From Acetobacter suratthaniensis (lineage in GTDB: Bacteria > Pseudomonadota > Alphaproteobacteria > Acetobacterales > Acetobacteraceae), in assembly GCF_017377745.1 (NCBI RefSeq), contig NZ_JAFVMG010000006.1:94346-158345 (forward strand): 64,000 nt of DNA, given 5' to 3'. Positions 1 to 7,717 of this stretch are shown one piece after another. The position numbers and the translations under genes are program-made. Each line of letters opens with the position of its first letter. Position 1 is the first letter of the stretch. The notes beneath the pieces were generated by a model. That model was not told where the DNA came from. It did not search any database and worked only from the letters and a program-made list of their open reading frames with translations.

Positions 1-1
1 A

Positions 2-250
2 GGCCCCAAGGGGTTGGTCATCTGCAATCCGCCTTATGGCGCACGGCTGGGTGACCCGCGTAGTCTGGTGCCCCTGTACCGCGCTTTCGGGCAGGTATTG
101 CGCGAGCGCTTTAGTGGCTGGCGCGCCGCCTTCGTAACCAGCGCGCCTGATCTGGCGCGAGAAACCGGATTACCGTTCCTGCCTATGCGAGCACCGGTGC
201 CTCATGGTGGGCTGCGGGTCTCTCTGTTTCAGACTGCACCGCTCCCATAA
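2..250 (+). CDS. Class I SAM-dependent rRNA methyltransferase, RlmL-like C-terminal part (partial)
   Basis: Only the last 82 codons are in the window; the gene begins upstream of base 1. The fragment opens with motif IV of N-methyltransferases acting on exocyclic amino groups (ICNPPYGARL), followed by the stretch of bacterial RlmL-type 23S rRNA guanine-N2 methyltransferases (LYRAFGQVL, GW..AFVTSAPDLA). These enzymes join an N-terminal THUMP domain to a Rossmann methyltransferase domain; the THUMP part would lie outside the window. The exact target base cannot be read from this fragment. A hairpin with a T-run follows directly (261-298) and looks like the gene's terminator. Confidence 0.75.
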   Translation, partial: GPKGLVICNPPYGARLGDPRSLVPLYRAFGQVLRERFSGWRAAFVTSAPDLARETGLPFLPMRAPVPHGGLRVSLFQTAPLP

Positions 251-260
251 ATCCATTGCG

Positions 261-298
261 GCCCTGCCTACCACGCAAGGTCAGGCAGGGGGCTTTTT
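261..298 (+). terminator. Rho-independent terminator of the rRNA methyltransferase gene
   Basis: Perfect 8-bp stem CCCTGCCT (262-269) / AGGCAGGG (283-290), 13-nt loop, then GGCTTTTT. It overlaps the last codons of the convergent nadQ gene. Confidence 0.7.
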
Positions 299-1215
299 GC
301 GCCAGCAAGATAGCAATTATCTTGTGCTCCACGACCTGCCACATATAACCGTGCAGGTCGACCAGAGCCGGAACTGTCCATCTGTTCGGTTTCTTCCAAC
401 AGGCCCTGCTGCAACACCAGTCGCCGGAAATTCTGTTTGTGCATAGGCCGACCGGCCAGTGCTTCCATGGCCTGCTGCAGATGCAAAAGCGTGAAATGCG
501 AAGCCAGCAGATCAAATACGATCGGCGTATAGCGTATTTTGGCGCGAAGGCGCGAAAGAGCCGTGGCCAGAACATGCCGGTAATCATACTGCATGGGCTG
601 TCCGGTGGTGCATGCCGGTTCACTCTGCGGGCAGGATTCCTGTAGCAGGCCAGCTTCCCACAGCAACTCATAGCGAGACAGGGCGAGTTCATCATTCCAG
701 CTATGGCCCGCAAGCCCGAATGTAATCGCACAACGCTGTTGTCGTGCGACATCCTGCCCGGCCCAGTCTTTCAGGGCCAGTAAAACCGGAGCAAGCCTTG
801 CCGCATGATCGGGGTTTCTACGATCCTCCCATGGAAAATACGCATAAAACGACACAAGCGGGTTTGTGGGTTTTGTGTCCTGATCGAACAAAACCGGCGC
901 GAAGGGGAGGCTTTTGACCTCGGCACTTTTGGCGTTTGGGGGTAGGCAGGTCATATAGGAAATCCGCACCCTGCGGTGGCCGTTTCCTGTATGGGTATCA
1001 GCAAAGGTATAAAGCTGCTCTGTATGACCGGGCCTGATCCCGGTTTGCTGGCGCACCCATTCCCGCAGGCTCTTCTGGAGCGAGTGCTGTCCAGACATCA
1101 ATGGGCCTGATGGCAGGATAGCCCCACGATTCAGGGTGAGAACCTGCGGATCACCGCGTTCCAGGCAGACCAGAACGGCAACCAGTTCTGTTTCGCAAAG
1201 GGCCGGAGCCTGCAT
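268..1215 (-). CDS. nadQ: NadQ-type NAD biosynthesis regulator (Nudix-like domain plus winged helix)
   Basis: 315-aa protein distantly related to Nudix hydrolases, of the alphaproteobacterial NadQ group (the COG4111 type), predicted to repress NAD synthesis genes in response to a nicotinamide nucleotide ligand. The N-terminal half carries a degenerate Nudix box: where the consensus has REUxEExGU this protein has REWVRQQTGI, so both catalytic glutamates are glutamines and hydrolysis is unlikely. The C-terminal part (about 215-300) has the DNA-binding pattern of NrtR-like regulators: ALSRLRAKIRYTP, FTLLHLQQAMEAL, NFRRLVLQQGLL and GRPARLY. It is third in a minus-strand run after nadA and nadC, so it is probably co-transcribed with its targets. 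A palindrome on the nadA promoter is the likely operator. Confidence 0.8.
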   Translation of the reverse strand: MQAPALCETELVAVLVCLERGDPQVLTLNRGAILPSGPLMSGQHSLQKSLREWVRQQTGIRPGHTEQLYTFADTHTGNGHRRVRISYMTCLPPNAKSAEVKSLPFAPVLFDQDTKPTNPLVSFYAYFPWEDRRNPDHAARLAPVLLALKDWAGQDVARQQRCAITFGLAGHSWNDELALSRYELLWEAGLLQESCPQSEPACTTGQPMQYDYRHVLATALSRLRAKIRYTPIVFDLLASHFTLLHLQQAMEALAGRPMHKQNFRRLVLQQGLLEETEQMDSSGSGRPARLYVAGRGAQDNCYLAGAKSPLPDLAW

Positions 1216-1300
1216 GTGGGTGCGTTTTCCCCTTAACGATACCGATCAAAGGTTCGTGTAGCAGCCAGCGGGGCATATGCAAGGGTAAAAACAGAAAAGT

Positions 1301-2155
1301 TCAGTCTATATCCAGACCAATATCGAGCGCTTTCACGCTGTGCGTAAGCCACCCGAGAGACAGGATATCAACCCCTGTTGCTGCAATTTGTGCGGCATTG
1401 GTTGGGGTGATCCCGCCGGATGCCTCGGCAATGGCGCGGCCACCTATCATCTCCACCGCCGTGCGGAGTGTGGCGGGAGGCATATTGTCCAGCAAATAGG
1501 CATCCGCTATCGCGCAGGTTAGGGCTGCTTCAAGCTGGGCCAATGTATCGACTTCCAGCTCTATGCTGACCAGATGGCCAGCATGCGACCGGGCGGCTTG
1601 CAGGGCATGAACCACATCTCCCCCGGCAAGGGCAAGATGATTATCCTTGATAAGGATTGCATCATCCAGCCGGAAACGATGGTTGGAACCGCCACCCGCC
1701 CGCACCGCGTATTTCTGCACGGCCCGCAAACCCGGCAGGGTTTTGCGTGTACAGCATACGCGGGCCTTTGTACCCTCAACCGCTTTGACAACCTGAGCCG
1801 TCGTGCTGGCAATGCCACTCAGATGCGAGAGCAGGTTCAACGCCGTGCGTTCGCCCGCCAGCACGGTTTCAGCCCCGGCGCTGATGGTTGCCAACACATC
1901 GCCGGGTTTTACAGACGCGCCATCCTGCATATGGGGCGTAAACAGACTGTGCGGGTCGAGTTGGGCAAATGCCAGCCGCGCTCCTTCCAGCCCGGCCAGC
2001 ACACCACTTTCACGCGCACGAAAAGTCGCTTGCAGGCTTTGTCCCGGCCGCAGCAGGCTCTGTGTCGTAATATCGCCCGCAGTCCCCAGATCTTCCAGCA
2101 GGGCCACGCGGATAATGCTTTCCCATAAGGGAAGGGGAAGAGGGGGGAGAAACAT
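1301..2155 (-). CDS. nadC: Nicotinate-nucleotide pyrophosphorylase (carboxylating), quinolinate phosphoribosyltransferase
   Basis: 284 aa, usual length for NadC. It converts quinolinate and PRPP to nicotinate mononucleotide, CO2 and pyrophosphate in de novo NAD synthesis in the cytoplasm. Family signatures are plain: EDLGTAGDITT near the N-terminus, ERTALNLLSHLSGIAS (about 100-116), CTRKTLPGLRAVQKYAV and GGSNHRFRLDDAILIKDNH, which hold the active-site Arg, Lys and His residues, and the phosphate-binding EASGGI near the C-terminus. It starts 26 bp downstream of the nadA stop on the same strand, so the two are almost certainly one transcript. Confidence 0.95.
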   Translation of the reverse strand: MFLPPLPLPLWESIIRVALLEDLGTAGDITTQSLLRPGQSLQATFRARESGVLAGLEGARLAFAQLDPHSLFTPHMQDGASVKPGDVLATISAGAETVLAGERTALNLLSHLSGIASTTAQVVKAVEGTKARVCCTRKTLPGLRAVQKYAVRAGGGSNHRFRLDDAILIKDNHLALAGGDVVHALQAARSHAGHLVSIELEVDTLAQLEAALTCAIADAYLLDNMPPATLRTAVEMIGGRAIAEASGGITPTNAAQIAATGVDILSLGWLTHSVKALDIGLDID

Positions 2156-2181
2156 GGCGGGGTATCCGTTTCGAAAGACTA

Positions 2182-3165
2182 TCAGACGGCAAGCATCCGT
2201 TCCACGGCACGCCGGGCGTTTGCTGCGATGTCCGGGGGAATGCTCACCTGTGTCTGCATTGTTTCAAGAGCACGGCGAATGGTTGCCAAGGTTATGCGCT
2301 TCATGTGGGCACACAGGTTGCATGGCCGCACAAACTCTGTTTCGGGAAATTCGACCGAAAGATTGTCGCTCATGGAACATTCTGTCACCAGCAGGATTTT
2401 TTCCGGGTTATGCGCGCGGATATATTCCGACATCTGGGCTGTAGACCCGGCGCAATCAGCCTCTGCCAGAACCGCAGGCGGACATTCAGGATGCGCCATG
2501 ACCGTCACGCCGGGATGCACTCTGCGATACTGCCGGATTTCCTGCGGAGTAAAGCGCTCATGCACCTCGCAATGAGCGGGCCATGTGATCATTTCTATCC
2601 CGGTTTCGGCTTCGATATTGCGGGCCAGAAACTCATCCGGGATCATGATAACGCGCGGAACACCAAGGCTTTCCACAACCCTTTTGGCATTGCCGGAGGT
2701 ACAGCAGATATCGCTTTGCGCCTTCACGGCGGCCGAACTATTGACGTAGGTGACAACTGGCACACCGGGGTTTGCCTGCTTTAACGCCAGCACATCGGCT
2801 TCGGTAATGCCTTCAGCCAGCGAGCACCCGGCTGCGGCATCTGGGATCAGCACGGTTTTTTCCGGGTTCAGCAGCTTGGCGGTTTCCGCCATAAAATGGA
2901 CACCGGCAATGACAATGACATCGGCCTCAACATCCTGTGCGGCGCGGGCCAGTGCCAGACTGTCTCCGCGAATATCCGCCACACAATGAAAGATTTCCGG
3001 TGTCTGGTAATTATGCGCCAGAATTACCGCGTTATGCTGCTGTTTGAGGCGCAGGATCGCCTCAATATCGTCAGCGTAAAGCTGTTCCCATTGATCTCGG
3101 CGCATGATGCGCGAAACCGGGCCGTACAGGGCATCACGGTTGCCGGAAAGGAGTGATGTCACCAC
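2182..3165 (-). CDS. nadA: Quinolinate synthase, 4Fe-4S enzyme
   Basis: NadA condenses iminoaspartate with dihydroxyacetone phosphate to quinolinate. The three Fe-S cysteines of the family are visible in SDICCTSGNA, HPECPP and CNLCAHMK; AHNYQTPEIFHC is the N-terminal signature. The open frame reaches back to 3240, but that extension would run through the promoter palindrome. I prefer GTG at 3165, which has AAGGA five bases upstream and gives 327 aa; ATG at 3105 is the alternative. nadC and nadQ follow, but no nadB (L-aspartate oxidase), the usual source of iminoaspartate, is in this locus. Confidence 0.93.
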   Translation of the reverse strand: MVTSLLSGNRDALYGPVSRIMRRDQWEQLYADDIEAILRLKQQHNAVILAHNYQTPEIFHCVADIRGDSLALARAAQDVEADVIVIAGVHFMAETAKLLNPEKTVLIPDAAAGCSLAEGITEADVLALKQANPGVPVVTYVNSSAAVKAQSDICCTSGNAKRVVESLGVPRVIMIPDEFLARNIEAETGIEMITWPAHCEVHERFTPQEIRQYRRVHPGVTVMAHPECPPAVLAEADCAGSTAQMSEYIRAHNPEKILLVTECSMSDNLSVEFPETEFVRPCNLCAHMKRITLATIRRALETMQTQVSIPPDIAANARRAVERMLAV

Positions 3166-3183
3166 GGTGATCCTTGTCTGACC

Positions 3184-3206
3184 ATATTGCTCAAGTTGAG
3201 TATAAC
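3184..3206 (-). promoter_or_regulatory. Candidate NadQ operator over the nadA promoter
   Basis: The palindrome CTCAAGTTGAG (3190-3200) extends to an imperfect dyad that includes TATACTCAA on the minus strand. The minus-strand hexamer TATACT (3204-3199) is a good -10 box, so a bound repressor would block RNA polymerase. The site lies about 18 bp upstream of the GTG start. It resembles the TATACTCA...TGAGTATA type motif I recall for NadQ; that match is from memory. Confidence 0.55.
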
Positions 3207-3280
3207 AGGGACAGACGAACCGCAACAGCTTTATGCACACATTCGCGTGGTTAGGTTTAGCGTGATGGTGGGTGAGTCAG

Positions 3281-4018
3281 CTACAGCGCGGCATCGTGCA
3301 GTTCATGCCGCTCGGAAGCGTGCCTGAGCATGGCAGGCAGGATTTGGCGCAGCCTGATGATACAGGGCAGGCGTTCATGTTTTTCGTAAGCGGCAGCATC
3401 GCGCCAGCGGCCCAGCAGGATGAAATTATCTGGGCGTCCACTGACATGAAAGAGATCATAGGTTTCAGTCTGACGTCCTGCCCGCACGAGGGGAATGACA
3501 TCATGGAATGCGGCAATAAAAGTCGTGCGCTCCTGCGGGCGAACCTGAAATCTGATCACAAGTGTTTGTGCGACGTCCTCCTGCGCATCATCCGCAGGCC
3601 CTTTCGTATGGCTATCGTATGCAGGGATGTTGGGCACATCGGAGAGATGGAGACTGAGCGCTTCCCCTGAGAGTGTGCTTTGCTCAAGGGTGGCCAATGC
3701 CTGTTGTGCATCGGTTTTCATGAAATCAGCCAGATCAGGCAAGCTGTCCCAGCTTTCGAACAGATACAGTGTTGCAGGGCTTTCAGTATCCATAAAAACG
3801 CCAAAAGCCTGATTGCCGGGATGCGCGCGTGCAACACGTGCATTTTCCTTCATGACAGGCAGGAACTCCGTCAGGGCTGGCGGTTTAACAGGTAGGACAG
3901 TGACGATTCTAACCGGCGCTGTTCTGGCGGCTGCATGTCCAAGGGCGGGTATTGCGGCCCATGCCGCCACACCGGCCAAAGCCTGACGACGTGTCATTAC
4001 AGCAACAGGTCTGGGCAT
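3281..4018 (-). CDS. Exported protein with two ABM (antibiotic biosynthesis monooxygenase-like) domains
   Basis: 245 aa from ATG 4018, chosen over the upstream ATG at 4048 because GGAAGG lies 7 bases before it. The N-terminus reads MTRRQALAGVAAWAAIPALGHAAA: a twin-arginine and hydrophobic stretch ending in an AxA-type cleavage site, so Tat (or Sec) export is likely. The mature part holds two ferredoxin-like ABM/quinol-monooxygenase repeats: one around VKPPALTEFLPVMKENARVAR and FESWDSLPDLADFMKT, a second around VRPQERTTFIAAFHDVIP and GRWRDAAAYEKHE. Such domains oxidise quinols or aromatic compounds without cofactor, but the substrate is unknown. It is divergent from the cyd operon, and no partner gene is adjacent. 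Confidence 0.7.
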   Translation of the reverse strand: MPRPVAVMTRRQALAGVAAWAAIPALGHAAARTAPVRIVTVLPVKPPALTEFLPVMKENARVARAHPGNQAFGVFMDTESPATLYLFESWDSLPDLADFMKTDAQQALATLEQSTLSGEALSLHLSDVPNIPAYDSHTKGPADDAQEDVAQTLVIRFQVRPQERTTFIAAFHDVIPLVRAGRQTETYDLFHVSGRPDNFILLGRWRDAAAYEKHERLPCIIRLRQILPAMLRHASERHELHDAAL

Positions 4019-4147
4019 AAGGCGGCCTTCCAGCAAGCGGGCATACACAAATTACGAGGCAACATAACCCGATGCCCGAATGCAGGGGAGGGGGAGTGAT
4101 CCACCACGGGATGATTTTTGCTTGACCCCCAAATGTTTTCACACTTA

Positions 4148-4163
4148 AGTTAATAACGTAACT
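4148..4163. promoter_or_regulatory. Inverted repeat upstream of cydD
   Basis: AGTTA-N6-TAACT, 5-bp arms, 25 bp upstream of the cydD ATG and next to a second, stronger palindrome. A candidate regulator site in the short cyd leader; the binding protein is unknown. Confidence 0.3.
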
Positions 4164-4168
4164 GGCAC

Positions 4169-4185
4169 TTACATTAGAAATGTAA
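4169..4185. promoter_or_regulatory. Perfect 17-bp palindrome abutting the cydD start codon
   Basis: TTACATT-AGA-AATGTAA: perfect 7-bp arms with a 3-bp centre, ending 2 bp before the ATG at 4188. It occupies the place where a Shine-Dalgarno sequence would be. It could be a repressor site or an RNA hairpin controlling cydD translation. It differs from the FNR consensus TTGAT-N4-ATCAA. Confidence 0.4.
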
Positions 4186-4187
4186 TT

Positions 4188-5927
4188 ATGAGCAACGCAG
4201 GCAACACAGACACAAGCAAAGGGCAAGTGGCAGCACTCGCACGCAGGGCACGTGGCTGGCTGGCTGTGTCCGTAGGGTGCGGCGCGGTGTCTGCGGCTTG
4301 TCTGGTCGGACAGTTTGTCGCGCTGGCCCATATTGTGGACGACACGGTTTTCCACGCCCGGACATTATGGGCCGAGCATACCCTGTTGATGGTGTTTCTG
4401 GTGTGCCTGCTCGGATATGTCGGCACGCGCTTTGCCTCTGATATGGCCGGAACAGAAGCCGGACTGCGGATTGTTGCCTCTGTTCGCACCGCATTGCTGC
4501 GGCACATTGCCAAAGCTGGCCCGGTCGCCAGCCTGCGTTTGCCTGCCGGTCAGATTCTGAGTGTGCTGGATGATGGTGTTGAGGCTCTTGAGCCTTTTTT
4601 CGCCCGGTATGTGCCGAGTGCGGCCATGATGGTTGTTTTGCCTCTGCTGATTTTGGCAGTCGTGTGCGGCGTGGATGGCTGGAGCTTTGTTATTCTGGCC
4701 TGCACGGGACCATTGGTACCAGTTTGCATGGTATTTGTCGGCTACAGTGCGCAAAAAGCCATGGATCGGCAGTGGGGACACCTCAGCACGCTGGCTGGGA
4801 GCTTTCTTGATGCTTTGCGGGGACTGAAAACCCTGCGCCTGTTCGGCCGCACGGCAGGAAGTCTTGAAAGAATAGGCCAACTGGCGGACGCTCATAGGCA
4901 GGCTACACTGTCAGTAATGAAAATTGCGTTTCTGACATCGGCCTCACTGGAGTTTTTTGCCTCTCTCTCCATTGCTCTGGTTGCCGTTGTTTTCGGCAGT
5001 CGGCTGCTGGCTGGCACGGTCGATTTTCGCAGTGCGTTTCTGGTGTTGCTGCTGGCGCCTGAATATTTTGCTCCGTTACGTAACTTTTCCGCCAGCTACC
5101 ATGCCCGGCAGAACGCAATGGCAGCTCTAGAACAGATTGCTACCGTGCAGGCCCTGCCTGAACTGGCTGTAGCACTTGATGCGAGACCTGCTGAACACCC
5201 GACTGCGCACATAGAAGTGGAGGAACTGGTCTGCGAACATCTGAGCGCTGCGTACGAGGCTAATACGGTTGTGCTGCATGATGTGAACAGCACTTTCGCC
5301 CGCAGCCAGCTCAGCGCCCTGTCTGGTGTCAGCGGAGCAGGCAAAAGCACGCTCCTCTCGGTGCTGCTGGGCTTGCTGCCCCCTATGGCCGGGCGCTGTT
5401 ACGCACGGGATGCCAAGGGGCAGCCTCTACCTCGTAGCGCTCTCAATGTTGCCTACGTGCCACAACGGCCCCAGCTTGTTTACGGCACCATTGCGGATAA
5501 CCTGTGTATGGGGCTGACAGATGTCGCCTTCGACACGCTATGTGAAGCAGCCCGCATAGCCGATGCACTGGAGTTTATCGAAGCCCTGCCACAAGGCTTT
5601 CTGACTCTTGTGGGCGAACGGGGTTGTTGTCTGTCCAAGGGGCAGGTGCGGCGTCTGGCACTGGCGCGCGCACTACTGCGCAAGCCTGATGTGCTGGTGC
5701 TTGATGAACCCACAGCCGATCTGGACCCGGACAGCGCTCGCCGTATCACAGCCGCTATACGGCTCTGTGTGGCGGGGCGGATTGTCATTGTAGCCACCCA
5801 CAAAGCCGATGTTCTGGCCTGCGCAGATCAGATTCTGGACATTGCACATGGGCGGGTTTCAGTGCGGAAGAAGCCCGAGGCTAAACGTGCTCCACACCTG
5901 AATGCAGGGGAGGTTTGCCCGGCATGA
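4188..5927 (+). CDS. cydD: Heterodimeric ABC exporter CydDC, subunit CydD
   Basis: 579 aa, close to E. coli CydD (588). CydDC is an inner-membrane ABC exporter needed to assemble cytochrome bd; it has been reported to move cysteine and glutathione and to bind heme. The N-terminal 320 residues hold the six-helix transmembrane domain with CydD-like motifs (SLEFFASLSIALVAVVFGSRLL, APEYFAPLRNFSASYHARQNA). The nucleotide-binding domain shows Walker A SGVSGAGKST, a signature loop LSKGQVRRLALARALL and Walker B VLVLDEPTADLD. It is first in the operon, and its stop overlaps the cydC start (ATGA). No clear Shine-Dalgarno precedes the ATG at 4188; a palindrome sits there instead. Confidence 0.93.
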   Translation: MSNAGNTDTSKGQVAALARRARGWLAVSVGCGAVSAACLVGQFVALAHIVDDTVFHARTLWAEHTLLMVFLVCLLGYVGTRFASDMAGTEAGLRIVASVRTALLRHIAKAGPVASLRLPAGQILSVLDDGVEALEPFFARYVPSAAMMVVLPLLILAVVCGVDGWSFVILACTGPLVPVCMVFVGYSAQKAMDRQWGHLSTLAGSFLDALRGLKTLRLFGRTAGSLERIGQLADAHRQATLSVMKIAFLTSASLEFFASLSIALVAVVFGSRLLAGTVDFRSAFLVLLLAPEYFAPLRNFSASYHARQNAMAALEQIATVQALPELAVALDARPAEHPTAHIEVEELVCEHLSAAYEANTVVLHDVNSTFARSQLSALSGVSGAGKSTLLSVLLGLLPPMAGRCYARDAKGQPLPRSALNVAYVPQRPQLVYGTIADNLCMGLTDVAFDTLCEAARIADALEFIEALPQGFLTLVGERGCCLSKGQVRRLALARALLRKPDVLVLDEPTADLDPDSARRITAAIRLCVAGRIVIVATHKADVLACADQILDIAHGRVSVRKKPEAKRAPHLNAGEVCPA

Positions 5928-7666
5928 AAACCCTCAGCAACCTTGATGTCTCAGGTCGTGCCTGCTCCGGGCTACGGGTGTTACTCACCCCCGCCGGGTT
6001 GGGGTTGCCAGTTTTCAGACCTGTGCGCTGGCATATGCGGCTTGGCATACTCCTTGCCTGCACCGGTGCTGTAGCCAATTTTGGCCTGTTAACGCTGTCC
6101 GGCTGGTTGCTGGCTGGTGCGGCAATGGCCGGGCTGGCAGGTGCCGTGGCGGCTCAGAGCTTCAATATTCTCCTGCCCGCAACGGCGGTACGTTTTTTTG
6201 CCACGACCCGTATTCTTGCGCGGTATCTGGAAAAAATCAGCACGCATGACACAGCCCTGCGCCTGACCGGACGGCTGCGTAGCTGGCTTTATGCCCGTCT
6301 GGCGCCACAGGCTCCTGCGGGCCTTGTATCAGTACGGGGCGGGGACATTCTGAGCCGCTTTGTCAGCGATACCGACAGGGTGGCGGCTTGGTATACGGAT
6401 GTCGCCGTACCCTGCTGGCGGGCAATACTGTGCAGTCTGTTTTTTGCCGGTGTTTTCCTCTGCCTGCTGCCTCAGGCCGCGGCTGTACTGGGGGGCGGTC
6501 TGGCGCTCGCCGTTATGGGCGTGTGGTGTCTGGCCGTCCGTCCCGTGCGCGGGTTAATGCAGCGCTCAGTCGAACGCCACGCCGCACTCCAGGCTGAGCT
6601 GGCCGACACCCTGCATGGTCTGGGCGAGTGGTTGGTGCTTGGGGCCATGCCTCGCCAGATTGCGGCGCTGAATGCCCGGCAAACCGCCCTGACCAACACA
6701 CACCGGCGCATTGCCGCACACGAGGGACTGGCAGGGAGTTGTATAACGCTTCTGATGTTCTGCACCGCTGTGGGGGTGTTAGGGGTTGCTTTACAGGCAT
6801 TCCGGGCCGGGCAACTTGCCGGACCAGAGGTGCCCATGCTTGTTCTGGGCACGCTGGCTGCGTTCGATGTTGTAGCCGCCCTGCCAGGTGCATGTGTGGC
6901 AGCGGCCCGCACACAACTCGGCGCCCAACGGCTGGCGGCCTGTGAGACCGGAGAAAGCAAGGCGGTTGCAACCCCAGCACAGCCTGTGGCCCCGTATGAT
7001 CTTGAAATGCGCAACCTGTGTTTCAGCTACCCACAAACGGGTGCCGCCGTTCTCGATCATACCACGCTCACGGTCAGACAGGGTGAAAAGCTGGGCATTA
7101 CGGGCCCATCTGGGGCTGGCAAAAGCAGCCTTGTCGCCCTGCTGTTCAATTTCTGGCCCGTGCAGGAGGGACGCATCGTGTTTGGCGGCGTTGATGTCAG
7201 CACAACGGATGCGGAAACCCTTTCATCGCTGATCAGCGTTGCTTCTCAGGATTTTCACCTGTTTACGGCAACCCTGCGCGACAATCTGCTGCTGGCCGCG
7301 CCTCAGGCCAGTGAGGCGGATATGAATGAAGCCCTGCGGATTGCACAGCTTGCGACATTTGTCGCGGCTCTGCCGCAGGGGCTGGACACGCTCGTGGGTC
7401 ATGAAGGGCTGAGGCTGTCCGGCGGGCAGGCACGCAGGCTCTCCATTGCTCAGGCGCTCCTGCGCCGGACACCCTGGCTGGTTCTGGATGAACCGACCGA
7501 AGGGCTGGACGATGCCACGGAACAAGCCCTGATGCAGGCCCTGCTAGCCGCGTGCCCCCGAACAACCATCCTGTGTATCAGCCACAGGAGTGGCGTGCTT
7601 CCCTTCATGGATAGGGTTGTACGCCTTGAAGGAGGGCGATTGTGTCCCGAAGGGGAAAAGACATGA
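5924..7666 (+). CDS. cydC: Heterodimeric ABC exporter CydDC, subunit CydC
   Basis: 580 aa from ATG 5924, overlapping the cydD stop by four bases, which implies coupled translation and balanced subunits. N-terminal transmembrane domain (WHMRLGILLACTGAVANFGLLTLSGWLLAGAAMAGLA is typical of CydC) and a C-terminal ATPase domain with Walker A GPSGAGKSS, signature LSGGQARRLSIAQALL and Walker B WLVLDEPTEGLD. The glutamate after the Walker B aspartate and the D-loop look intact. It works as a dimer with CydD to supply reduced thiols/heme competence to the periplasm for the oxidase encoded just downstream. Confidence 0.93.
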   Translation: MKTLSNLDVSGRACSGLRVLLTPAGLGLPVFRPVRWHMRLGILLACTGAVANFGLLTLSGWLLAGAAMAGLAGAVAAQSFNILLPATAVRFFATTRILARYLEKISTHDTALRLTGRLRSWLYARLAPQAPAGLVSVRGGDILSRFVSDTDRVAAWYTDVAVPCWRAILCSLFFAGVFLCLLPQAAAVLGGGLALAVMGVWCLAVRPVRGLMQRSVERHAALQAELADTLHGLGEWLVLGAMPRQIAALNARQTALTNTHRRIAAHEGLAGSCITLLMFCTAVGVLGVALQAFRAGQLAGPEVPMLVLGTLAAFDVVAALPGACVAAARTQLGAQRLAACETGESKAVATPAQPVAPYDLEMRNLCFSYPQTGAAVLDHTTLTVRQGEKLGITGPSGAGKSSLVALLFNFWPVQEGRIVFGGVDVSTTDAETLSSLISVASQDFHLFTATLRDNLLLAAPQASEADMNEALRIAQLATFVAALPQGLDTLVGHEGLRLSGGQARRLSIAQALLRRTPWLVLDEPTEGLDDATEQALMQALLAACPRTTILCISHRSGVLPFMDRVVRLEGGRLCPEGEKT

Positions 7667-7717
7667 AAAACTGAAAGTTAGAAAAACAGGTTTTCTCGTA
7701 TTGCAAGGTCTTGAAAA

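Noticed and set aside
1574..2128. 184-codon plus-strand ORF inside nadC
   Set aside because: Shadow frame of a well-supported gene on the other strand; no family pattern. The same applies to long antisense frames in guaB, cobN, nitD and the cyd genes.
3166..3240. N-terminal extension of nadA
   Set aside because: It would be translated from the promoter and operator palindrome; GTG 3165 has a good ribosome site.
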